This document shows, in pieces, positions 1-6,545 of a stretch of 22,520 nt of DNA. Both the position numbers and the translations under genes were made by a program. The notes below the pieces were generated by a model. It ran no database searches. It saw nothing but the letters and a program-made list of their open reading frames with translations, and was not told where the DNA came from. Location of the stretch: contig DIFN01000074.1 in assembly GCA_002419145.1 (NCBI GenBank), positions 289 through 22,808 of the forward strand. The letters run 5' to 3'. Position 1 is the stretch's first letter. Each line of letters starts with the position of its first letter. This DNA comes from Mageeibacillus sp. UBA5747. Its GTDB lineage: Bacteria > Bacillota > Clostridia > Saccharofermentanales > UBA5734.

Positions 1-1002
1 CTGTCATTGGCGATCCCGCTCACATTGGAAAGTGGCCGAGACCTGACAATCCATGCCGAGGGGGTCTATCTGGTCAGAGGCAAGGTTGAGAATGTGACGA
101 TTGTTGTCGATGCCGCTGATGATGCCAAAGTCCAGATCGTTCTCAATGGCGTCACAATCACAAATGATGACTCACCGACCATCTATGTGAAAGCAGCTGA
201 CAAAGTCTTTGTCACAACCACAGATAGCGCCAATCGACTGGAGGTTTCCGGCACCTATGTGGCCGATGACGAAACCAACCTGGATGCGGTCATTTACTCC
301 AAGTCTGATCTGACCTTGAACGGAATGGGTTCGATAGATCTTATTTCTGCCGCAGGAAACGGCATCTCTTCAAAAGATGATCTTGTGATCACTGGGGGCG
401 AGTACACCATCACAGCTGAGGCTGATGGGCTGGAAGCCAATGATACCATCCTGATCTCGGATGGCACACTGACCATCGAGTCCGGCAAGGATGCGCTGCA
501 TTGTGAAAACGCCGACGATACCACTCTGGGCTACATCGTCATCAAAAATGGCACGTTGAACATCTCTGCAGCGGATGATGGGATCCGCGGCAATCGTTTC
601 GTCCAGATCGACGGCGGCATCATCGAAATTGTGACATGCAGGGAAGGGATTGAGGCCAACAATGTTATCATCAATGACGGCCAGATCACCATCAATTCCC
701 AAGATGACGGCATCAACGCCACACAAAAAGTCAGCGCAGATGTCTCAATCGTGGTCAATGGCGGCACCATCAGCGTCCGCATGGCCGACGGCGACACCGA
801 TGCCTTTGACTCAAACGGCGCGATCACGATCAATGGCGGCACGATTACGGTTGAGGCCCAGTCTGCCTTTGACTCCAATGGCACAGCGACCCTGAATGGT
901 GGAACGGTCACGGTCAATGGCCAAGTCATCACACAGATTACCCAGATGCAACCCGGCGGCCCCGGAGGATTGGGGGGCGGCGGGGGACGCGTGAGACGCT
1001 AA
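1..1002 (+). CDS. Cthe_2159-like carbohydrate-binding beta-helix protein, 5' partial
   Basis: The frame is open to the left edge, so the N-terminus, probably including a signal peptide, lies outside the window. The TTG at position 7 is only an internal codon. The visible 330 or so residues are repeated short beta-strand rungs of the type DGI.....ITINGGTI, such as GISSKDDLVITGG, DGIRGNRFVQIDGG, EGIEANNVIINDG and DGINATQKV. This is the pattern of the Cthe_2159 family (domain DUF4353/PF14262), calcium-binding parallel beta-helix proteins that bind acidic polysaccharides such as polygalacturonate. The many Asp residues at turns fit calcium binding. The C-terminus is a Gly-rich tail (PGGPGGLGGGGG) ending in basic residues. 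No catalytic residues of a lyase or hydrolase are evident. It probably acts outside the cell as a plant-polysaccharide binding protein. Family assignment is by recognition of the repeat style. Confidence 0.8.
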   Translation: MSLAIPLTLESGRDLTIHAEGVYLVRGKVENVTIVVDAADDAKVQIVLNGVTITNDDSPTIYVKAADKVFVTTTDSANRLEVSGTYVADDETNLDAVIYSKSDLTLNGMGSIDLISAAGNGISSKDDLVITGGEYTITAEADGLEANDTILISDGTLTIESGKDALHCENADDTTLGYIVIKNGTLNISAADDGIRGNRFVQIDGGIIEIVTCREGIEANNVIINDGQITINSQDDGINATQKVSADVSIVVNGGTISVRMADGDTDAFDSNGAITINGGTITVEAQSAFDSNGTATLNGGTVTVNGQVITQITQMQPGGPGGLGGGGGRVRR

Positions 1003-1044
1003 GCGTCCACTTTTTTAAAACGACAGTTCAAACAATAGACTGGG

Positions 1045-1081
1045 AAAGGCGCCATCTCGACTACTGGGAGGCGTCTTTTTC
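1045..1081 (+). terminator. Rho-independent terminator after the beta-helix gene
   Basis: The arm AAAGGCGCC (1045-1053) pairs with GGCGTCTTT (1070-1078) over nine positions with one G-U pair. The loop is 16 nt and the tail is T-rich (1076-1080). It lies 43 nt after the stop codon. Confidence 0.75.
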
Positions 1082-1165
1082 ATTACTTGGGATTTTCCCC
1101 ATTAAATCTCCATATCAAAGAGCCATACTGCAAGCATAACCAAGACAAGGGAGGAGGAATTCTCA

Positions 1166-1466
1166 ATGATGCGCTTTGGTTATGATAGCTGGAGAGATTT
1201 TGGTTGTGCCAATAGATTTTTTTGGTTCATCCAATCTGATGGGCTGGATCGGAGGTGGTATTGCCATGATTATCGGTTTGATTTTACTGGCAGTTTTAAT
1301 TGTGATTCTGTTGAACTGGGCTCGCAGTGGCCGGATTCAATCCGCTCCGCCAGGATTCGGCTTGCATGCAAACAACGAGGCGTTGCGGATTCTCAACGAG
1401 CGTTACGCGCGCGGCGAAATCAGCGATGACGATTATCGCCGCATGAAAAATGAACTTTTAAAGTAG
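1166..1466 (+). CDS. Small membrane protein with C-terminal SHOCT domain, frame broken at a T7 run
   Basis: The product has one membrane segment (GGGIAMIIGLILLAVLIVIL) followed by a C-terminal SHOCT motif (ALRILNERYARGEISDDDYR). SHOCT is a short domain of unknown function found at protein ends. The frame coding for these parts opens at TTG 1176 or ATG 1182, neither with a usable ribosome binding site. A perfect GGAGGAGG (1150-1157) sits in front of ATG 1166, which is in another frame. Reading from 1166 and removing one T from the seven-T run at 1217-1223 gives one smooth protein starting MMRFGYDSW and passing through NRFFGSSNLMGW into the membrane helix. I therefore place the start at 1166 and treat the extra T as a frameshift, which could be a true mutation, transcriptional slippage or a sequencing error. 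The C-terminal half is secure; the start is inferred. Confidence 0.65.
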
Positions 1467-1477
1467 GAGGTGTTTCG

Positions 1478-1843
1478 ATGACAGGTTTATCATTAAACAG
1501 GTAGCCCGTGATCGGGTTGTCCTGGCCACCAAGGTCTATTTCAATGAAGGTAGCTTTCTCGCCAATGGAGACGCTCGATGGTCTGGTCAAGTCGGGCAAA
1601 GTCCGGGCTTTGGGCGCTTCGGCCATGTATGGCTACCAGTTTCACAATTTGCAGCAGGTGGCGGAGAAAAATGGCTGGACGAGATTTGTCTCGATGCAGA
1701 ATCATTACAACTTGCTTTACAGGGAAGACGAGCGGGAGCTGATCCCGATCTGCCGCGAGCAGAAGGTCGCACTTACTCCGTATAGCACGCTGGCTGCCGG
1801 CCGACTCTCGCGCCTGGAGTGGCATACCGACACCCGGCAGCAT
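1478..1843 (+). pseudogene. Remnants of an aldo/keto reductase
   Basis: A good ribosome binding site (AGGAGG, 1465-1470) precedes ATG 1478, but that frame stops after eight codons. In the next frame FIIKQVARDRVVLATKVYF matches an inner strand region of aldo/keto reductases. From about 1557 a different frame carries METLDGLVKSGKVRALGASA, followed by VSMQNHYNLLYREDERELIP and LTPYSTLAAGRLSRL, which matches the second half of the barrel. The stretch in between, which should hold the loop with the catalytic His and the start of strand 5, is missing, as is nearly all of the N-terminal third including the usual Asp/Tyr/Lys catalytic region. The C-terminal end is also cut, running into an unrelated coding frame near 1840. 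This is a decayed gene with at least two internal deletions. Family recognition is strong, non-function nearly certain. Confidence 0.75.
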
Positions 1844-2289
1844 CATCATTAACATTAATCCTGACCATCTGGAAATCATCAATATTGGAGGATTGTTGCC
1901 TGATCTATCCACCCGGGATATCTTATCTGGTATTTCGCAGCCGAGAAGTTCAAAACTTGCGCAGAATTTCTTTCGCCTGAAACATATTGAGGCCTATGGT
2001 ACTGGAATACGGAGAATATTTGATCTTTATCGTGATGAAACAGTTAAACCAGATATTGCTGTTTCTGAAAATACATTTCGCATGACCTTGCCTAATCATA
2101 ATGCTAACCGCCAAGATCATGGATCAACTTAAAATAAAAGAAGCTCTAAGCGATGAAGATGTAATGGCATTGCTTCGGTTAAAACGAACCAGAACGGATC
2201 TAATTTTGAAAAAATGAACGATCTGGGACTTATAGAAATCAAAGGCCGAGGACAGAGCAAGGTTTACCGGTTGCCTTTGAAAGATCGCT
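1836..2289 (+). pseudogene. C-terminal remnant of an AlbA/RecG-like ATP-binding regulator
   Basis: Frame 1836-2132 reads INPDHLEIINIGGLLPDLST, then DILSGISQPR, LAQNFFRLKHIEAYGTGIRR and ENTFRMTLPN. This is the C-terminal GHKL-like ATP-binding part (HATPase_c_4) of Schlafen/AlbA_2 putative DNA-binding proteins, often labelled RecG-like or divergent-AAA regulators. A second frame, 2119-2213, gives a winged-helix start (MDQLKIKEALSDEDVMALLR and LKRTRTDLILKK). It then hits TGA because only six A residues stand where seven would continue into MNDLGLIEIKGRGQSKVYRL in a third frame (from 2214). The N-terminal AlbA domain is absent, and the 5' end is fused to the aldo/keto reductase debris. Two single-base frameshifts plus a large 5' deletion mark it as a pseudogene. 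The last frame runs without a stop into the regulator gene downstream. Confidence 0.7.
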
Positions 2290-2315
2290 CAATAACTCCC
2301 CGGGAGGGATACCTC

Positions 2316-3008
2316 ATGGCCAATCATTGTCTGGAATGCGAGCATCATATGTGCACCGGCAAGGTACCGATTTTCGCCGGCCTGACACCAGAAGAACAAC
2401 TCGAGATCATTCGCCTGATCTTGCATGTGGCGTACGCCAAAGGGCAGACGGTCTACCGCGAGGGAGACCGTGCAGACAAGTTGCTGATTGTCACCCATGG
2501 TTCGATCCGCCTGTTCAAAACGACCATCGAAGGCAAAGAACAGAACCTGGATATTCTGCAGACCGGCGATTTCATCGGGGAGCTGGACCTGATGGGGGAT
2601 GCCGCTTACAGCCATGAGGCGGTGGCCCAGGAGCCAACCATCCTGTGTGTCATCTCGCAGGACCGGATGCGCGAGCTGATCTTGAAAAACCCCCTGATCG
2701 GGTTCAAAATCATGCAGGCCATGAACCAGAAGCTGACGAACTTGCGCAGCCTGGTCCAGAGTCTCGCGACTCATGAAGGCCTGCCGCGCCTGGCCCATCT
2801 GCTGCTGCAGCTTTATGAGAAAGGTGGCAGCCAGAAACGATTCAACTTGAATTTATCCCGCGAGGATATTGCCAATTTCACCGGCCTGACCCGTGAAACG
2901 GTCAGCCGAAAACTGGCCCAGCTGCAGGATGAAGGGATCATCCGGCTGGGCAAATCCCGGGAAATTGAAATCCTCGATCTGGAGGCTTTGCAAGATTATT
3001 CGGCCTGA
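2316..3008 (+). CDS. FNR-type Crp/Fnr transcription regulator with four cluster cysteines
   Basis: This is a 230-residue regulator. I chose ATG 2316 because GGGAGG (2302-2307) lies eight nt before it; the longer open frame upstream is pseudogene debris. Residues 20-125 form a cyclic-nucleotide-binding-type beta-roll (GQTVYREGDRADKLLIVTHG, GDFIGELDLMGD). Residues about 168-225 form the winged helix with LSREDIANFTGLTRETVSRK. The recognition helix has E194-x-x-S197-R198, the FNR pattern for TTGAT half sites. Cysteines lie at C5-x2-C8-x4-C13 and at C111, close to the C20/C23/C29/C122 arrangement of E. coli FNR, so an oxygen- or NO-sensing 4Fe-4S cluster is likely. The next gene carries an FNR box in its leader, so it probably controls the downstream stress genes. 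The cluster and the target are inferred. Confidence 0.88.
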   Translation: MANHCLECEHHMCTGKVPIFAGLTPEEQLEIIRLILHVAYAKGQTVYREGDRADKLLIVTHGSIRLFKTTIEGKEQNLDILQTGDFIGELDLMGDAAYSHEAVAQEPTILCVISQDRMRELILKNPLIGFKIMQAMNQKLTNLRSLVQSLATHEGLPRLAHLLLQLYEKGGSQKRFNLNLSREDIANFTGLTRETVSRKLAQLQDEGIIRLGKSREIEILDLEALQDYSA

Positions 3009-3059
3009 ATGGCAGGACAAAGGCCAGCTTGCTTTCCAAATCGTCTACTTTCCCAAGAT

Positions 3060-3108
3060 GTGATTTGAATCAAAGACTTCTCAACTGCCTCCCGGTATCC
3101 TTAGATCA
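3060..3108 (+). promoter_or_regulatory. FNR box and class II promoter of the RIC gene
   Basis: GTGAT-TTGA-ATCAA (3060-3073) matches the FNR consensus TTGAT-N4-ATCAA at nine of ten positions. A -10 candidate, TATCCT (3096-3101), predicts a start near 3108. That places the centre of the box at about -41.5, the classic position for FNR activation from a class II promoter. There is no good -35 element, which also fits activation. The upstream gene encodes a regulator with the matching recognition helix. The box is read directly; the start site and activation are inferred. Confidence 0.6.
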
Positions 3109-3114
3109 TACAAC

Positions 3115-3135
3115 CACATCACATCACATCACATC
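3115..3135 (+). repeat. CACAT pentanucleotide tandem repeat in the RIC leader
   Basis: Four perfect CACAT units plus one base lie between the predicted transcription start and the ribosome binding site of the RIC gene. A change in copy number would alter the leader length by five nt without touching the coding frame. Confidence 0.85.
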
Positions 3136-3174
3136 GCCATCGTGACGGACGGACCGGATCTTGGAGGATACACC

Positions 3175-3861
3175 ATGAAACACACGATGATCACACCTGA
3201 AATGCTGCTCGGCGACGCCGTGTCGCTGTTCCCGCCTGTGACCCGCACCTTCAACACACTCGACATCGACTACTGCTGCCAAGGCCAGCGTCCCCTCTCA
3301 GCAGCGCTCTCGGAAAAGGATCTCGACACGGAAGCGTTTACCGCGGACCTCAACCGAGCCTATGCCGACTACAAGACACGCACGGACCATCCCATCGATC
3401 CCACGACCTTGTCCAACGAAGACCTGATCCAGCTGATCTGCGATCTGCACCATGCGCCGGAACGACTGCTGCTGCACGATCTCGATGAACTGATCAACAA
3501 GATCCTGGTTGTCCATTTCGAGCATGATGAACAGCTCCTGAAAGCCCTGCACCGCCAGTTTTCCCTGCTCAAAATGGACCTCGAAGAGCATTTTGCTGAC
3601 GAGGAACGGGTCTTGTTCCCAGCCATCCTGTCCGGTGATGACAAGACAGCGATCAAAGCCCTGATTGATGACCTGGAAAAGGACCATGATGCTGCCGGCG
3701 ACATTCTCAAGTCGATCAAAGCCTTGACCAATGGCTACCAAGCACCGGACTATGCCTGTCCGACCTTTATAGTGACCTATAAGAAACTCCAGGCTTTGAC
3801 GGAAGACATTTTCTTGCATATCCACAAAGAAAACAGCGTTTTATTCCCGCGTTTTGCCTGA
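3175..3861 (+). CDS. ric: RIC family di-iron iron-sulfur cluster repair protein (ScdA/YtfE)
   Basis: This 228-residue protein repairs iron-sulfur clusters damaged by nitric oxide or oxidants by supplying iron, as known for YtfE and ScdA. ATG 3175 follows TTGGAGGATACACC; the in-frame GTG at 3142 has no ribosome binding site. Residues 8-45 are the ScdA_N (DUF542) domain with LFPPVTRTFNTLDIDYCC, including the paired C34-C35. Residues 85-225 form a hemerythrin-like four-helix bundle. Likely iron ligands are H92 or H93, H139 and E143 (EEHFADEERVLFP), H171 (EKDHDAAG), and H215 and E219 (HIHKENSVLFP). Their spacing closely follows E. coli YtfE. It is expressed behind an FNR box and 38 nt before the flavodiiron gene, so the two probably form one operon. 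ScdA and YtfE are equally apt symbols. Confidence 0.93.
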   Translation: MKHTMITPEMLLGDAVSLFPPVTRTFNTLDIDYCCQGQRPLSAALSEKDLDTEAFTADLNRAYADYKTRTDHPIDPTTLSNEDLIQLICDLHHAPERLLLHDLDELINKILVVHFEHDEQLLKALHRQFSLLKMDLEEHFADEERVLFPAILSGDDKTAIKALIDDLEKDHDAAGDILKSIKALTNGYQAPDYACPTFIVTYKKLQALTEDIFLHIHKENSVLFPRFA

Positions 3862-3899
3862 TAACAGACAGGTCAATTGCGATCCGAAAGGAGATTTCC

Positions 3900-4568
3900 A
3901 TGGCAAAAGCAATCACCCCCAAAGTAACCTGGGTCGGCAAGATCGACTGGGAACTCGACACCTTCCACGGCGATGAATATTCGACTCACCATGGCTCGTC
4001 CTATAATGCCTACCTGGTCCGGGACCAGAAAACGGTCCTGATCGACACCGTCTGGAAACCCTTTGATGAAGAATTCGTCGCCCAATTGAAAAAAGTCGTC
4101 GACTTGCGGTCGATCGATGCGATCATCTGCAACCACAACGAGATCGACCACAGTGGTGGCCTGGTCGAACTGCTGCGCGAAATACCGGACACTCCGATCT
4201 ATTGCACCGCCAATGGCGAGAAAATCCTGCGCGGCCATTACCACCAGGACTGGAACTACATCACGGTTAAGACTGGCGACAAACTCAACATCGGCGACAG
4301 CGACCTGGTCTTTATCGAAGCGCCGATGCTGCATTGGCCGGACACCATGTTCACCTACATGACTGGGGAGAACATCTTGTTCAGTAATGATGGTTTTGGC
4401 CAGCATTATGCAACCGAGTTCCTGTTCAATGACCTGGCAGACCAGGGCGAGCTATTGACCGAGGCGCTGAAATACTATGCCAATATCCTGACGCCATTTT
4501 CCAGCCAAGTCACCCGTAAGATCGATGAAATCCTGGCCTTGGAGCTGCCAGTTATCAGGAAAACCTGA
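3900..4568 (+). CDS. fprA: Flavodiiron protein, N-terminal lactamase-like part (gene split by deletion)
   Basis: Flavodiiron proteins reduce oxygen or nitric oxide at a di-iron site, using electrons through FMN. ATG 3900 follows AAAGGAGATTTCC. The 222 residues form the metallo-beta-lactamase-like domain. Ligands visible are H79-x-E81-x-D83-H84 in CNHNEIDHSGG, H145 in LHWPDTMF and D164 in FSNDGFGQH, with numbering almost identical to Desulfovibrio gigas ROO. After ILALELPV (residue 218) the frame turns to IRKT and stops. The expected SHGxIWR segment with the sixth ligand (His about 226) and the linker to the flavodoxin domain are absent. The flavodoxin part follows at once in another frame. 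As it stands the product should lack a complete di-iron site and its electron donor domain, so it is probably inactive. An assembly error is the main alternative. Confidence 0.88.
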   Translation: MAKAITPKVTWVGKIDWELDTFHGDEYSTHHGSSYNAYLVRDQKTVLIDTVWKPFDEEFVAQLKKVVDLRSIDAIICNHNEIDHSGGLVELLREIPDTPIYCTANGEKILRGHYHQDWNYITVKTGDKLNIGDSDLVFIEAPMLHWPDTMFTYMTGENILFSNDGFGQHYATEFLFNDLADQGELLTEALKYYANILTPFSSQVTRKIDEILALELPVIRKT

Positions 4569-5005
4569 TCACCCTCGTCTACGACACGATGTGGGAGTCA
4601 ACCCGCAAAATGGCTGAAGCAATAGCCAGAGGCATCGAGTCGGCTGATCCGGACGTAAAAATCAAGCTGTACAATGCGGCCCATGCCGACAAAAATGACA
4701 TCATCAGCGAGGTGTTCAAGTCCAAGGCGATTCTGGTCGGTTCACCGACCATCAATGGGGGCATTCTCCATTCAATCGCCGGACTGCTTGAGATGATGCG
4801 CGGCCTGAAATTCAGGAACAAGAAGGCGGCAGCCTTTGGCAGTTACGGCTGGAGTGGCGAATCGGTGCGCCAGATCCATGATGCACTGGTCAAGGGTGGA
4901 TTCTCCGTCGTCACTGAGGGTATCCGCACCAACTGGGTGCCGGATGAAGATGCATTGGCAGCCTGTGAAACGTTCGGCAGTGAGTTCGTCGACACAATCA
5001 AGTAA
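4553..5005 (+). pseudogene. fprA: Flavodiiron protein, C-terminal flavodoxin part (out of frame)
   Basis: Starting at AGT 4553 this frame reads SYQENLITLVYDTMWESTRK, the linker end and first strand plus FMN phosphate loop of the flavodoxin domain of FprA-type proteins. It continues with AILVGSPTINGGILHSI and AAAFGSYGWSGESVRQI, the two other FMN loops. It ends normally at 5005 after EFVDTIK. It overlaps the end of the lactamase-like part by 16 nt in a different frame. The first internal ATG (4589) lies within the strand before the phosphate loop and has no ribosome binding site, so separate translation is unlikely. Comparison with the family suggests that roughly 30 codons were lost between 4550 and 4556, not in a multiple of three. 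The domain itself looks otherwise intact, which points to a recent lesion. Confidence 0.82.
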
Positions 5006-5037
5006 CGATTCATAAATTCATAGAAGTGACGCAGGCC

Positions 5038-5080
5038 AGGCCGGGTTTGAGTTCGAATTGGATTCAAACCCGGCCTTTCC
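5038..5080 (+). terminator. Shared hairpin between flavodiiron and MATE genes
   Basis: A perfect 13-bp stem, AGGCCGGGTTTGA (5038-5050) with its complement at 5064-5076, encloses a 13-nt loop and is followed by a short pyrimidine-rich tail on the plus strand. It lies 32 nt after the flavodoxin stop. The stop codon of the convergent MATE gene (5064-5066) is inside the right arm, so one hairpin probably serves both genes, although a T-run is weak on either side. Confidence 0.65.
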
Positions 5081-6416
5081 TCTTCAACTCCAAACGCGCA
5101 ATCATGAGTGCAGCCACGGCTCCGCTCCAGGTCGTGAAGACAATCCCCCACCAGATGCCGGGAAGACCCAGCCCCAGGATTCGACCCAGCAGATTGAAGA
5201 TCAGGATCGGCATGGCGATCTGGCGGTACAGGCCGATCCAGACTGCATGGTGCGGCTTTTTCAGCCCCTGGAGCAGGGATAGGCAGACATTGAGAATCAC
5301 ATAGGCATTCAAAGCCAAAAACTCGATCCGCAAATAGGACGTCCCTTCAGCGATCACTCCCAGGTCCTGGTTGAACAAGCTGATCAGCCAGGGAGCCAGC
5401 GGATACAGCACGGCCATGCCAATGGTCATGATGAGAACACCCAGCTTGAGAGATGTATGATAAACTCCCCGGACCCGGTCGTATTTCCCGGCACCAGCGT
5501 TTTGGCCCACCATGGCCAGCGTTGCAGTATTGAGCCCAAGCGCAGGCAGCAGGGCCAGCTGTTCAATGCGGACGGCGACCCCGTAGCCTGCTGTGGCAGC
5601 ATCAGAGCCAAACCGGTAGATAAACCAGTTGATCACGAAAACCCCGAGTGCGATCGTCAGCATGTTGAGGGCTGCGGGGATTCCCTGCGTCAGGATGTCA
5701 GCGGCAACTTTGAGTTTGATTTGGGCTCGATCTAAGTCTTCAGAGCGGAAGACCTTGTGTTTGCTAATCTGCCAACTCAGATAGACCGTGCCCATCGCCT
5801 GGACCAGAACGGTTGCCAGGGCGACACCCATGGTGCCCATCTTGGGCAAACCCAGCCAGCCGAAGATGAACAAAGGATCGAGGATCAAGTTCAGGAAAAA
5901 GCCGATGATCAGGAAATTGCGGTAGGGACGCGTCTGGCCATGGGCACTCATGATGGCTTGGAGCACGGCATTGATCCCCCAGAAAAGACTGCCAGCATAA
6001 ATGGTACGCACGTAGCGGGAGCCTTCGCTCAGGGCAAGACCGCGTGCTCCCAGCATGTGCAGGAGCCAGGGTGAACCGATGAGACCTGCGCTGGTCAGAA
6101 ACAGACTCAGACTGACCATCAAGACAAGGCCAGTGTTTTTCAGCCTCATGATGGTAGCCTGGTCTTTTCGTCCCAGTGCCTGGGCCATCAGGGCTGATAC
6201 GCCCGTCGCAAGTCCGGACAAAAGGGCATTCTGGATGAAAAAGACGGAAAACGAAGCAGACATACCTGCCAGTGATTCAGTACCCAGCCTTCCGGCGTAA
6301 AAAGTATCGACGACATTGAATAGGGTGTTGAAAAACAGACCGACGCTCATGGGGACTGCGATCTTCAAAAGCTGTGGACGAATCGAACCTTCGGTCAAGC
6401 TGATCTGTTCTACCAT
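5064..6416 (-). CDS. MATE family efflux transporter
   Basis: This 450-residue polytopic membrane protein of the multi-antimicrobial extrusion family exports cationic drugs or metabolites using a proton or sodium gradient. ATG at 6414-6416 follows AAGGAG with a five-nt spacer; the open frame extends 54 codons further upstream without a start signal. Two MatE halves are visible. The first begins LKIAVPMSVGLFFNTLFNVV and DTFYAGRLGTESLAGMSASF. The second has NMLTIALGVFVINWFIYRFG and GLNTATLAMVGQNAGAGKYD. About twelve hydrophobic helices are expected and the length is typical. It is convergent with the flavodiiron gene, and its stop codon lies in the shared hairpin. Its promoter overlaps that of the divergent LCP gene. 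The substrate cannot be read from the sequence. Confidence 0.93.
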   Translation of the reverse strand: MVEQISLTEGSIRPQLLKIAVPMSVGLFFNTLFNVVDTFYAGRLGTESLAGMSASFSVFFIQNALLSGLATGVSALMAQALGRKDQATIMRLKNTGLVLMVSLSLFLTSAGLIGSPWLLHMLGARGLALSEGSRYVRTIYAGSLFWGINAVLQAIMSAHGQTRPYRNFLIIGFFLNLILDPLFIFGWLGLPKMGTMGVALATVLVQAMGTVYLSWQISKHKVFRSEDLDRAQIKLKVAADILTQGIPAALNMLTIALGVFVINWFIYRFGSDAATAGYGVAVRIEQLALLPALGLNTATLAMVGQNAGAGKYDRVRGVYHTSLKLGVLIMTIGMAVLYPLAPWLISLFNQDLGVIAEGTSYLRIEFLALNAYVILNVCLSLLQGLKKPHHAVWIGLYRQIAMPILIFNLLGRILGLGLPGIWWGIVFTTWSGAVAALMIARLELKRKGRV

Positions 6417-6439
6417 GAGAACTCCTTGATTCAATCTGC

Positions 6440-6469
6440 CTGTCATCCAGGCTGTTTTCATTGTAGAAT
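6440..6469 (+). promoter_or_regulatory. Candidate promoter of the LCP gene
   Basis: CTGTCA (6440-6445) and TAGAAT (6464-6469) are separated by 18 nt and match four and five of six consensus bases. The region lies about 80 nt before the start codon. Confidence 0.4.
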
Positions 6470-6488
6470 GAATAACAGGCAAAACCAA
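6460..6488 (-). promoter_or_regulatory. Candidate promoter of the MATE gene
   Basis: On the minus strand, TTGGTT (complement of 6483-6488) and TACAAT (complement of 6460-6465) are 17 nt apart. The -10 shares two bases with the -10 of the divergent LCP promoter. Confidence 0.4.
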
Positions 6489-6545
6489 TGACTGCTGAGC
6501 CTTTTCGCTGCCGAATTTGCTGGTATACCCAGGGAGGATCGATTC

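Noticed and set aside
1836..2289. A complete defence-type AlbA/Schlafen system
   Set aside because: The N-terminal domain is absent and two frameshifts interrupt the rest; it is a remnant only.
3142..3174. GTG start giving an 11-residue longer RIC protein
   Set aside because: There is no ribosome binding site before 3142, whereas ATG 3175 has GGAGG at good distance and gives the normal family N-terminus.
1003..5005. Insertion sequence or integrated element causing the damage
   Set aside because: No transposase, integrase, terminal inverted repeats or target duplications could be seen around the broken genes.
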